DNA of 64,000 bases from Mesostigma viride (taxonomy: Eukaryota > Streptophyta > Mesostigmatophyceae > Mesostigmatales > Mesostigmataceae), in NCBI GenBank assembly GCA_009746045.1, contig RPFO01000041.1, positions 1,232,783 through 1,296,782 of the forward strand, in the 5' to 3' direction. Made by a program: the position numbers and the translations under genes. The notes beneath the pieces were generated by a model. The model was not told where the DNA came from. It worked only from the letters and a program-made list of their open reading frames with translations, and made no database searches. Shown here in pieces: positions 1 to 10,563 of this stretch (position 1 is the first letter of the stretch; each line of letters begins with the position of its first letter).

Positions 1-1
1 T

Positions 2-1210
2 TTGGCGCTGTGCACAATGAGTATCTCTACTGCCGTTTGCTTGGGCGATCTGTATGGTGACGGAGCTGAGTCTGAGTTTCTTATTCCAATGCTTCAGGCC
101 GCCATGGCAGGCGTCTGTGCGGCTGCCTCCGTTCAACGCCCCCTCTACGACGTGTATGGGCACGTCCCCGACTTCAACCTCGACAGCTACACGGGCGAAA
201 GAAAGGTTTGGCTCCTTAAGAACCTTCGATTTCGCTCGGTGCATGCAATCCGCCGCCTACAAAAAGTTTTGCGTATTCCCGAGATTTTCCGGACTGCTGC
301 GCGATATGTTGTTCGTGGGGAGCACGCATTGTGCCTGCTACTCTATCGCATGCACATGGAGGGTACGCTAGCAGACGCCCAGGACGTTGGTTTCAACAGG
401 TCAGCCTCCTGGATATCCTCAGTTATTAACACCCTCTTAGACCACATCACCGCCACCTTCAGCTATTTGCTGGAGACGCCCGAGATATGGGCGGCCCAAT
501 GGGAATTGTATAACCGGCTTATCGAGCGCAAGACTGGGGTAGCTTTGGGTATCGTCGGGTTCATTGACGGCACATTCCGTGCGTGCTGCCGTCCTGGTTC
601 CGTGTGGATGAAAATCAACGGGGTCAGGACGCGCATTAACCTCCAAAAGTGGCTATATTCCGGCCATAAAAAGCAACACGGGTTGAAGTTCCTAGCCGTT
701 TCCTTCCCCACTGGCATCGTAGGGATGATGTGGGGCCCGGAACGGGGGGGAATGTCGGACAGCAGGCTTTGGAAAAACTCGGCATGGGCCCCGCGCATGG
801 CGGCGATCCAAAATTCATTGGGGAACACTTATCGACTGTTTGGGGATGCGGCTTTCCCGCTAGGTCGCCACATTATGAAGGCCTTCCCCAATGTCTTAGC
901 CACCCCGCCGCAACTGGTGTTTAATGCAGCCATGAATGAAGTACGCACTAGTATTGAGCAGGTATTCGGCACAGTTCCGGCTAGCTGGGCTTTCCTCAAT
1001 GGGAGGAAGCGTCTGAAGTTTAACTTGATGCCTCTAGGAAAGTGGTACAGGGTGGCTGTCTTGTTGTACAATGCACGGGCCATCGTGGATGGCGACGTAG
1101 TGTCCTTGGAGTTCAGGGCCCCCCAACTTAGATTGGAGGCCTACTTCGGAATGGCTCCTGCATGCAACACCCAAGTTAATCCCCACGGCCTGGTGCCAGA
1201 TGAGGAGTAG
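2..1210 (+). CDS. PIF/Harbinger-type DDE transposase, possibly 5'-partial
   Basis: The frame is open from the first bases of the window to TAG, about 402 codons. The first ATG is codon 6, so the true start may lie outside the window. Residues about 106-150 look like the helix-turn-helix that precedes the nuclease in this family. The catalytic triad fits DDE_Tnp_4: D189 in FIDGT, D282 in GDAAFP and E319 in TSIEQVFG, with GPERGGMSDSRLW between them as in the usual PGS-hDSR block. Harbinger transposases cut and paste DNA transposons, usually with a Myb/SANT-like partner protein. A Myb/SANT-like pseudogene lies about 50-58 kb away in this window, but nothing shows the two belong to one element. 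No terminal inverted repeat was identified. No frameshift or stop is visible, so the ORF could be active or domesticated. Confidence 0.85.
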   Translation: MALCTMSISTAVCLGDLYGDGAESEFLIPMLQAAMAGVCAAASVQRPLYDVYGHVPDFNLDSYTGERKVWLLKNLRFRSVHAIRRLQKVLRIPEIFRTAARYVVRGEHALCLLLYRMHMEGTLADAQDVGFNRSASWISSVINTLLDHITATFSYLLETPEIWAAQWELYNRLIERKTGVALGIVGFIDGTFRACCRPGSVWMKINGVRTRINLQKWLYSGHKKQHGLKFLAVSFPTGIVGMMWGPERGGMSDSRLWKNSAWAPRMAAIQNSLGNTYRLFGDAAFPLGRHIMKAFPNVLATPPQLVFNAAMNEVRTSIEQVFGTVPASWAFLNGRKRLKFNLMPLGKWYRVAVLLYNARAIVDGDVVSLEFRAPQLRLEAYFGMAPACNTQVNPHGLVPDEE

Positions 1211-1238
1211 TAGATGCTGCAATGTTTAAGACTAATGG

Positions 1239-1244
1239 AATAAA
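1239..1244 (+). terminator. Candidate polyadenylation signal of the transposase gene
   Basis: AATAAA lies 29 bases after the transposase stop codon and is the only canonical signal before the satellite begins near 1357. Confidence 0.35.
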
Positions 1245-2456
1245 GTCATGACTCCTTCAGCACAGTGGTGGCTAACCATGGATGCACCATGAAAAATAAT
1301 TTGGCCCAAGAGCTCTATAACATGGTGGCTCGTGTTTACCTAATACGCACCGTGATACCTTGGTAGACCCTGGCATCTATAAGCCACCCTAGATGGTAGT
1401 ACTGCCGTGTAGTGCATACCCCCACTCAAACCACATGTTGCACTAGTGTGGGTGAACATGGCCTCCACTTTGTAGCCCATTCTGAGCTCAGCAGGATATA
1501 TTAGTGGCATACACCACCCCTAGATGGGTGTACGTGCTAAGGCGCACAAGGGACCTTGGTAGACCCTGGCATGTATAAGCCACCCTAGATGGTAGGCCTG
1601 CACGCCCCCACTCAAACCACATGTTGCCCTAATGTGGGTGAACATGGCCTCCACGTTTTAGCCCATTCTGAGCTCATTTGGATATATTAGTGGCATGCAC
1701 CACCCCTAGATGGGTGTACGTGCTAAGGCGCACAAGGGACCTTGGTAGACCCTGGCATATATAACCCACCCTAGATGGTGGGCCTGCACGCCCCCACTCA
1801 AACCACATGTTGCTCTAGTGTGGGTGAACATGGCCTGAGTCCACGTTGTAGCCCATTCTGAGCTCAGCAGGATATATTAGTGGCACACACCACCCCTATA
1901 TGGGTGTACGTGCTAAGGCGCACAAGGGACCTTGGTAGACCCTGGCATGTATAAGCCACCCTAGATGGTGGGCCTGCATACCCCCACTCAAACCACATGT
2001 TGCCCTAGTGTGGGTGAACATGGCCTCCACTTTGTAGCCCATTCTGAGCTCATTTGGATATATTAGTGGCATGCACCATCCCTATAGATGGGTGTACGTG
2101 CTAAGGCGCACAAGGGACCTTGGTAGACCCTGGCATATATACCCACCCTAGATGGTGGGCCTGCACGCCCCCACTCAAACCACATGTTGCACTAGTGTGG
2201 GTGAACATGGCCTCCACGTTTTCGCCCATTCTGAGCTTGTTTGGATATATTAGTGGCATGCACCATCCCTATAGATGGGTGTATGTGCTGAGGCGCACAA
2301 GGGACCTTTGTAGTCCCTGGCATATATAAGCCACCCTAGATGGTGGGCCTGCATACCCCCACTCAAACCACATGTTGCCCTAGTGTGGGTGAACATGGCC
2401 TCCAATTTGTAGCCCATTCTGAGCTCAGCAGGATATATTAGTGGCATACACCACCC

Positions 2457-2929
2457 TAGGATAGCATTTGTAGGACACCTTGCACGCACCAGCCAGGTCG
2501 ACACCACCCTTGGTCTGGCCGGCCCCCAGCGGCTTGGACAGCCAGGGCGGCACATTCTGACCTGGCCTGGCCCCAAGGACATTCCCAAAAGGGTAGGGAA
2601 ACCTGTCACCAACTACGTTCAGATGCTGCTGGACGACCTCGTGGTCCCAGCCCAGTTTGAGCACCGCATCCACTCTCTCTCCCGTCTTTGGACTGCCATG
2701 CAGGACAAGGAGCGGTGGAAGAAGATTGTCAAGGCACACACGCCCGACCCTGTGGGCAAGCCACCTCCCCCCAAGCGGAGGAGGCGTTTTGATGAGTAGT
2801 GCAGTTAGGATTTTCTAGATAGAGTTAGGATAGTTCGATCCCGCGGCTTCCTCCACCCCATCCATCATGAAATATGTGCTACATGACCTCCCCACGGAGG
2901 CATGTTATAATTTAATTTAATTTAATTTA
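2457..2929 (+). mobile_element. 5'-truncated LINE 3' end (copy 1) with 11-bp target duplication
   Basis: A 473-bp non-satellite insert interrupts one satellite unit. It ends in a tandem TTTAA tail and is flanked by the duplication ATACACCACCC (2446-2456 and 2930-2940). This is the classic signature of target-primed reverse transcription. It belongs to a different LINE family from the TATATAT-inserting one, because the tail and protein end differ. Confidence 0.85.
2458..2799 (+). pseudogene. C-terminal fragment of a LINE ORF2 protein
   Basis: About 113 codons are open and end at TAG. The segment starts with FVGHLART, passes KRVGKPVTNYVQMLLDDL and TAMQDKERWKKIV, and ends PPPPKRRRRFDE. The pattern GHLAR ... 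GKP ... DL ... QDKERWKKIV matches the extreme C-terminal region of many LINE polyproteins (GHVAR ... GRP ... W.D ... DR..WR). No RT or endonuclease core remains, so the fragment is dead on arrival. An identical stretch lies at 8030-8371, copied with the surrounding satellite. Confidence 0.65.
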
Positions 2930-5900
2930 ATACACCACCCCTAGCCCTATATGGGTGTACGTGCTAAGGCGCACAAGGGACCTTGGTAGACCCTGGCATG
3001 TATAAGCCACCCTAGATGGTGGGCCTGCACGCCCCCACTCAAACCACATGTTGCCCTAGTGTGGGTGAACATGGCCTCCACTTTGTAGCCCATTCTGAGC
3101 TCATTTGGATATATTAGTGGCATGCACCATCCCTATAGATGGGTGTACGTGCTAAGGCGCACAAGGGACCTTGGTAGACCCTGGCATGTATAAGCCACCC
3201 TAGATGGTGGGCCTGCACGCCCCCACTCAAACCACATGTTGCCCTAGTGTGGGTGAACATGGCCTCCACGTTTTCGCCCATTCTGAGCTCATTTGGATAT
3301 ATTAGTGGCATGCACCATCCCTATAGATGGGTGTACGTGCTAAGGCGCACAAGGGACCTTGGTAGACCCTGGCATATATAACCCACCCTAGATGGTGGGC
3401 CTGCACGCCCCCACTCAAACCACATGTTGCTCTAGTGTGGGTGAACATGGCCTCCACTTTGTAGCCCATTCTGAGCTCATTTGGATATATTAGTGGCATG
3501 CACCATCCCTATAGATGGGTGTACGTGCTAAGGCGCACAAGGGACCTTGGTAGACCCTGGCATATATAACCCACCCTAGATGGTGGGCCTGCACGCCCCC
3601 ACTCAAACCACATGTTGCCCTAGTGTGGGTGAACATGGCCTCCACGTTTTCGCCCATTCTGAGCTTGTTTGGATATATTAGTGGCATGCACCATCCCTAT
3701 AGATGGGTGTATGTGCTGAGGCGCACAAGGGACCTTTGTAGTCCCTGGCATATATAAGCCACCCTAGATGGTGGGCCTGCATACCCCCACTCAAACCACA
3801 TGTTGCCCTAGTGTGGGTGAACATGGCCTCCAATTTGTAGCCCATTCTGAGCTCAGCAGGATATATTAGTGGCATACACCACCCCTAGCCCTATATGGGT
3901 GTACGTGCTAAGGCGCACAAGGGACCTTGGTAGACCCTGGCATGTATAAGCCACCCTAGATGGTGGGCCTGCATACCCCCACTCACACCACATGTTGCCC
4001 TAGTGTGGGTGAACATGGCCTCCACGTTTTCGCCCATTCTGAGCTCATTTGGATATATTAGTGGCATGCACCATCCCTATAGATGGGTGTACGTGCTAAG
4101 GCGCACAAGGGACCTTGGTAGACTCTGGCATATATACCCACCCTAGATGGTGGGCCTGCACGCCCCCACTCAAACCACATGTTGCCCTAGTGTGGGTGAA
4201 CATGGCCTCCACGTTTTCGCCCATTCTGAGCTCATTTGGATATATTAGTGGCATGCACCATCCCTATAGATGGGTGTACGTGCTAAGGCGCACAAGGGAC
4301 CTTGGTAGACCCTGGCATATATAACCCACCCTAGATGGTGGGCCTGCACGCCCCCACTCAAACCACATGTTGCTCTAGTGTGGGTGAACATGGCCTCCAC
4401 TTTGTAGCCCATTCTGAGCTCATTTGGATATATTAGTGGCATGCACCATCCCTATAGATGGGTGTACGTGCTGAGGCGCACAAGGGACCTTTGTAGTCCC
4501 TGGCATATATAAGCCACCCTAGATGGTGGGCCTGCACGCCCCCACTCAAACCACATGTTGCTCTAGTGTGGGTAAACATGGCCTCCACTTTGTAGCCCAT
4601 TCTGAGCTCAGCAGGATATATTAGTGGCATACACCACCCCTAGCCCTATATGGGTGTACGTGCTAAGGCGCACAAGGGACCTTGGTAGACCCTGGCATGT
4701 ATAAGCCACCCTAGATGGTAGGCCTACATACCCCCACTCAAACCACATGTTGCCCTAGTGTGGGTGAACATGGCCTCCACTTTGTAGCCCATTCTGAGCT
4801 AATTTGGATATATTAGTGGCATGCACCATCCCTATAGATGGGTGTACGTGCTAAGGCGCACAAGGGACCTTGGTAGACCCTGGCATATATACCCACCCTA
4901 GATGGTGGGCCTGCATACCCCCACTCAAACCACATGTTGCTCTAGTGTGGGTGAACATGGCCTCCACGTTTTAGCCCATTCTGAGCTCATTTGGATATAT
5001 TAGTGGCATGCACCACCCCTAGATGGGTGTACGTGCTAAGGCGCACAAGGGACCTTGGTAGACCCTGGCATATATAACCCACCCTAGATGGTGGGCCTGC
5101 ACGCCCCCACTCAAACCACATGTTGCTCTAGTGTGGGTGAACATGGCCTGAGTCCACGTTGTAGCCCATTCTGAGCTCAGCAGGATATATTAGTGGCACA
5201 CACCACCCCTATATGGGTGTACGTGCTAAGGCGCACAAGGGACCTTGGTAGACCCTGGCATGTATAAGCCACCCTAGATGGTGGGCCTGCATACCCCCAC
5301 TCAAACCACATGTTGCCCTAGTGTGGGTGAACATGGCCTCCACTTTGTAGCCCATTCTGAGCTCATTTGGATATATTAGTGGCATGCACCATCCCTATAG
5401 ATGGGTGTACGTGCTAAGGCGCACAAGGGACCTTGGTAGACCCTGGCATATATACCCACCCTAGATGGTGGGCCTGCACGCCCCCACTCAAACCACATGT
5501 TGCCCTAGTGTGGGTGAACATGGCCTCCACGTTTTCGCCCATTCTGAGCTTGTTTGGATATATTAGTGGCATGCACCATCCCTATAGATGGGTGTATGTG
5601 CTGAGGCGCACAAGGGACCTTTGTAGTCCCTGGCATATATAAGCCACCCTAGATGGTGGGCCTGCATACCCCCACTCAAACCACATGTTGCCCTAGTGTG
5701 GGTGAACATGGCCTCCACGTTTTCGCCCATTCTGAGCTCATTTGGATATATTAGTGGCATGCACCATCCCTATAGATGGGTGTACGTGCTAAGGCGCACA
5801 AGGGACCTTGGTAGACCCTGGCATATATAACCCACCCTAGATGGTGGGCCTGCACGCCCCCACTCAAACCACATGTTGCTCTAGTGTGGGTGAACATGGC

Positions 5901-6303
5901 CTCCACTTTGTAGCCCATTCTGAGCTCATTTGGATATATTAGTGGCATGCACCATCCCTATAGATGGGTGTACGTGCTAAGGCGCACAAGGGACCTTGGT
6001 AGACCCTGGCATATATAACCCACCCTAGATGGTGGGCCTGCACGCCCCCACTCAAACCACATGTTGCCCTAGTGTGGGTGAACATGGCCTGAGTCCACGT
6101 TGTAGCCCATTCTGAGCTCAGCAGGATATATTAGTGGCACACACCACCCCTATATGGGTGTACGTGCTAAGGCGCACAAGGGACCTTGGTAGACCCTGGC
6201 ATGTATAAGCCACCCTAGATGGTGGGCCTGCATACCCCCACTCAAACCACATGTTGCCCTAGTGTGGGTGAACATGGCCTCCACTTTGTAGCCCATTCTG
6301 AGC

Positions 6304-7949
6304 TAATTTGGATATATTAGTGGCATGCACCATCCCTATAGATGGGTGTACGTGCTAAGGCGCACAAGGGACCTTGGTAGACTCTGGCATATATACCCAC
6401 CCTAGATGGTGGGCCTGCACGCCCCCACTCAAACCACATGTTGCCCTAGTGTGGGTGAACATGGCCTCCACGTTTTCGCCCATTCTGAGCTCATTTGGAT
6501 ATATTAGTGGCATGCACCATCCCTATAGATGGGTGTACGTGCTAAGGCGCACAAGGGACCTTGGTAGACCCTGGCATATATAACCCACCCTAGATGGTGG
6601 GCCTGCACGCCCCCACTCAAACCACATGTTGCTCTAGTGTGGGTGAACATGGCCTCCACTTTGTAGCCCATTCTGAGCTCATTTGGATATATTAGTGGCA
6701 TGCACCATCCCTATAGATGGGTGTACGTGCTGAGGCGCACAAGGGACCTTTGTAGTCCCTGGCATATATAAGCCACCCTAGATGGTGGGCCTGCACGCCC
6801 CCACTCAAACCACATGTTGCTCTAGTGTGGGTAAACATGGCCTCCACTTTGTAGCCCATTCTGAGCTCAGCAGGATATATTAGTGGCATACACCACCCCT
6901 AGCCCTATATGGGTGTACGTGCTAAGGCGCACAAGGGACCTTGGTAGACCCTGGCATGTATAAGCCACCCTAGATGGTAGGCCTACATACCCCCACTCAA
7001 ACCACATGTTGCCCTAGTGTGGGTGAACATGGCCTCCACTTTGTAGCCCATTCTGAGCTAATTTGGATATATTAGTGGCATGCACCATCCCTATAGATGG
7101 GTGTACGTGCTAAGGCGCACAAGGGACCTTGGTAGACCCTGGCATATATACCCACCCTAGATGGTGGGCCTGCACGCCCCCACTCAAACCACATGTTGCC
7201 CTAGTGTGGGTGAACATGGCCTCCACGTTTTAGCCCATTCTGAGCTCATTTGGATATATTAGTGGCATGCACCACCCCTAGATGGGTGTACGTGCTAAGG
7301 CGCACAAGGGACCTTGGTAGACCCTGGCATATATAACCCACCCTAGATGGTGGGCCTGCACGCCCCCACTCAAACCACATGTTGCTCTAGTGTGGGTGAA
7401 CATGGCCTGAGTCCACGTTGTAGCCCATTCTGAGCTCAGCAGGATATATTAGTGGCACACACCACCCCTATATGGGTGTACGTGCTAAGGCGCACAAGGG
7501 ACCTTGGTAGACCCTGGCATGTATAAGCCACCCTAGATGGTGGGCCTGCATACCCCCACTCAAACCACATGTTGCCCTAGTGTGGGTGAACATGGCCTCC
7601 ACTTTGTAGCCCATTCTGAGCTCATTTGGATATATTAGTGGCATGCACCATCCCTATAGATGGGTGTACGTGCTAAGGCGCACAAGGGACCTTGGTAGAC
7701 CCTGGCATATATACCCACCCTAGATGGTGGGCCTGCACGCCCCCACTCAAACCACATGTTGCACTAGTGTGGGTGAACATGGCCTCCACGTTTTCGCCCA
7801 TTCTGAGCTTGTTTGGATATATTAGTGGCATGCACCATCCCTATAGATGGGTGTATGTGCTGAGGCGCACAAGGGACCTTTGTAGTCCCTGGCATATATA
7901 AGCCACCCTAGATGGTGGGCCTGCATACCCCCACTCAAACCACATGTTG
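6304..7949 (+). repeat. Higher-order duplicate of 4045-5690 (12-monomer offset)
   Basis: The order of diagnostic variants in 4045-5690 (for example GACTCTGGC, GAGCTAATTTGG, GTATGTGCTGAGGCGC) recurs at a constant offset of 2259 bp, which is 12 monomers. Only scattered differences are visible. Similarity to the offset position drops just outside these limits. Confidence 0.75.
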
Positions 7950-8028
7950 CCCTAGTGTGGGTGAACATGGCCTCCAATTTGTAGCCCATTCTGAGCTCAG
8001 CAGGATATATTAGTGGCATACACCACCC

Positions 8029-8501
8029 TAGGATAGCATTTGTAGGACACCTTGCACGCACCAGCCAGGTCGACACCACCCTTGGTCTGGCCGGCCCCCA
8101 GCGGCTTGGACAGCCAGGGCGGCACATTCTGACCTGGCCTGGCCCCAAGGACATTCCCAAAAGGGTAGGGAAACCTGTCACCAACTACGTTCAGATGCTG
8201 CTGGACGACCTCGTGGTCCCAGCCCAGTTTGAGCACCGCATCCACTCTCTCTCCCGTCTTTGGACTGCCATGCAGGACAAGGAGCGGTGGAAGAAGATTG
8301 TCAAGGCACACACGCCCGACCCTGTGGGCAAGCCACCTCCCCCCAAGCGGAGGAGGCGTTTTGATGAGTAGTGCAGTTAGGATTTTCTAGATAGAGTTAG
8401 GATAGTTCGATCCCGCGGCTTCCTCCACCCCATCCATCATGAAATATGTGCTACATGACCTCCCCACGGAGGCATGTTATAATTTAATTTAATTTAATTT
8501 A
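8029..8501 (+). mobile_element. 5'-truncated LINE 3' end (copy 2), duplicated with the satellite
   Basis: This copy has the same 473-bp insert, the same breakpoints and the same 11-bp flanking duplication as 2457-2929, exactly 5572 bp downstream. Shared breakpoints mean one insertion event followed by array duplication, not two insertions. Confidence 0.85.
8030..8371 (+). pseudogene. C-terminal fragment of a LINE ORF2 protein (duplicate)
   Basis: It is the second copy of the 113-codon fragment at 2458-2799, with the same GHLAR and QDKERWKKIV motifs and the same TAG. It is non-functional for the same reason. Confidence 0.65.
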
Positions 8502-9333
8502 ATACACCACCCCTAGCCCTATATGGGTGTACGTGCTAAGGCGCACAAGGGACCTTGGTAGACCCTGGCATGTATAAGCCACCCTAGATGGTAGGCCTAC
8601 ATACCCCCACTCAAACCACATGTTGCCCTAGTGTGGGTGAACATGGCCTCCACTTTGTAGCCCATTCTGAGCTCATTTGGATATATTAGTGGCATGCACC
8701 ATCCCTATAGATGGGTGTACGTGCTAAGGCGCACAAGGGACCTTGGTAGACCCTGGCATATATACCCACCCTAGATGGTGGGCCTGCACGCCCCCACTCA
8801 AACCACATGTTGCCCTAGTGTGGGTGAACATGGCCTCCACGTTTTCGCCCATTCTGAGCTCATTTGGATATATTAGTGGCATGCACCATCCCTATAGATG
8901 GGTGTACGTGCTAAGGCGCACAAGGGACCTTGGTAGACCCTGGCATATATAACCCACCCTAGATGGTGGGCCTGCACGCCCCCACTCAAACCACATGTTG
9001 CTCTAGTGTGGGTGAACATGGCCTCCACTTTGTAGCCCATTCTGAGCTCATTTGGATATATTAGTGGCATGCACCATCCCTATAGATGGGTGTACGTGCT
9101 AAGGCGCACAAGGGACCTTGGTAGACCCTGGCATATATAACCCACCCTAGATGGTGGGCCTGCACGCCCCCACTCAAACCACATGTTGCCCTAGTGTGGG
9201 TGAACATGGCCTCCACGTTTTCGCCCATTCTGAGCTTGTTTGGATATATTAGTGGCATGCACCATCCCTATAGATGGGTGTATGTGCTGAGGCGCACAAG
9301 GGACCTTTGTAGTCCCTGGCATATATATTAAAA

Positions 9334-9920
9334 CCCTCGCGTCGTTCACTGGCTCCGGGGCGCTCTTCCGTCTCAGGTCCGGCTGGCCGCCGAGGGCCAC
9401 GACGAACGCATCCAGTCGGCCTTGGCGCAGCTGGTCCCGGGCCCCGACCTCCCGCCACATGCTATTCGCATTGCCTCCCTGCCTGCACGGATGGGTGGCT
9501 GCGGTCTGACTCGTGCCGCCCGGCTGGCCCCAGCAGCCTTTTTGGGCTCCGTCGCTCAGTCGTGGGCGGAAAGCTGCCGGCTCCTGCCCCTTTTGGCAAC
9601 GGCAGCGCCTGACCTCCTGGACCCCAGCAGCCCTTTGCCCTTCGTCACCGCCATCCAGGAGGCCTATGCTGAGATCCAGCAGGCCTGTTCTCCCGTCCGT
9701 GCCGCTCAGGCGGTACAGCGCCACCTCCCTCGCGGCACTCCCTCGGTCGCCTCCGTTCAATCTCCCGCCGCATTCCCTGCTCGCGTCATCGATAAACACC
9801 AGAAAACCTACGCGGGTATTCTGCACACGGCTGATTGGATTGCTCTTTTCGCGGACCTCAACGCCCAGGGACGTGCGTGGCTGTTCTCGCTTTCCTTGCG
9901 GAGTGTGGGCTCGGCGTACC
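9334..9920 (+). mobile_element. LINE-A, left part (5'-truncated; split by copia-1)
   Basis: The sequence from CCCTCGCG onward matches the sense strand of the longer LINE copies at 30031-32016 and 38619-40602. It begins within the region downstream of RT and lacks the catalytic RT motifs. It joins satellite at ATATATAT through a short TTAAAA. The reading frame from 9335 is open (SALAQLVPGPDLPP, LPARMGGCGL) up to the copia-1 insertion, which duplicated GTACC (9916-9920 and 17773-17777). The element resumes at 17773. Confidence 0.9.
9335..9920 (+). pseudogene. LINE-A coding fragment, region between RT and the endonuclease domain
   Basis: About 195 codons contain the LPARMGGCGL motif, which follows the RT thumb in many LINE proteins, and the stretch up to GSAY. 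The coding frame continues in register at 17778 once copia-1 and one copy of the GTACC duplication are discounted. The insertion is therefore the only visible damage apart from 5' truncation. Confidence 0.8.
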
Positions 9921-10536
9921 AGTTAACGTAAAGGATTTACGTTAGATGGATAGAGATTGTTACGCTCTTTCCAACGGCACCTTGAACGCCTCATTTGGTT
10001 AGGGAACGTAAAAGTTATGACGTTTCCTAGGCTGTGCCGACAGTACCCGGCGCGCCACTGTGGGCGCGTACGGACACAGGATGTACAAGTGTCACTTTGA
10101 TAGTCCGCAGGACGTTGACAGGACTTGTACAGGACTTGATGGTCAATTGATAGGTAGGCGCACTGTAGCGCGCCAGGACCTATGAGACAATTGATGCTGA
10201 CTAGTGTACGGATAGGTCCACAGGACTAGCCGTATGGACAATTGATAGATCTGCGCGCCAAAGGCGTGCCAGAGTCTGTGTAATCAATTGATTGACAGTT
10301 CAGCTGTGACAGTGCAGCTGAATACTTGGACGCGTCCCTAGCAAGCTATATGTGTGACTTGGTCGCACCGGGACGCTAGCTCTTGCGTGCACGCTCTCTT
10401 GGCATAACGACCCTGTCGTCTGTGCTACGTGCAGTCTCGGACTTGACGTGACTTACGTCTGTGTTTGCTCATTATAATAAAGGCAACTTTCCTGCAAGAG
10501 CCATGGATTCCCTCGGTGGTAAACTCTCATTCAACT
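9921..10536 (+). repeat. copia-1 5' LTR
   Basis: The 616-bp LTR begins AGTTAACG and ends TTCAACT instead of the usual TG...CA. An 8-bp inverted repeat (AACGTAAA ... TTTACGTT) lies at the start. CAATTGAT occurs four times, starting at 10144, 10188, 10239 and 10285. AATAAA lies at 10476-10481. No tRNA primer site starting with TGG follows the LTR. The next bases are CGTATTACAA. Confidence 0.93.
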
Positions 10537-10563
10537 CGTATTACAATCTTCGTACCAAGAAAA

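Larger units (their letters stand above)
7162..9327 (+). repeat. Segmental duplicate of 1590-3755, including the LINE fragment
   Basis: Satellite variants and the 473-bp LINE fragment of 1590-3755 recur at an offset of 5571-5572 bp. The duplicate is cut at its right end by insertion of LINE-A at TATATAT. Confidence 0.75.
1357..9328 (+). repeat. Satellite array 1: 188-bp monomers, forward orientation
   Basis: Tandem units recur every 184-196 bp, most often exactly 188 bp (for example the same point of the unit at 3114, 3302, 3490 and 3678). Each unit carries a TATATAT core after CCTGGCA, a central CCACATGTTG box, a GGATATATTAGTGGCA box and a GTACGTGCTAAGGCGC box. Length variation comes mainly from the CACCCCTAGCCCTATAT region. 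After subtracting two inserted LINE fragments, about 37 units fit. Short ORFs of about 65 codons recur in every unit, but 188 is not a multiple of 3 and they simply reflect the repeat. The first unit begins beside the 3' flank of the transposase. The last is broken at its TATATAT core by a LINE. Confidence 0.95.

Noticed and set aside
3114-3311. Recurrent 65-codon ORFs (MPLIYP...) in nearly every satellite unit, on the minus strand in array 1 and the plus strand in array 2
   Set aside because: They arise from one reading of the 188-bp monomer and end when the frame shifts at the next unit. Their conservation is that of the repeat DNA, and 188 is not divisible by 3.
9328-9334. Twin-primed (5'-inverted) start of LINE-A suggested by TTAAAA before CCCTCGCG
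   Set aside because: Only five or six bases match the inverted 3' end, too few to separate from chance or microhomology.
10465-10563. Upstream start for copia-1 ORF0 inside the LTR (MLIIIKATF)
   Set aside because: Those codons lie within the LTR end and leader. The first ATG downstream of the LTR (10564) is a simpler start.
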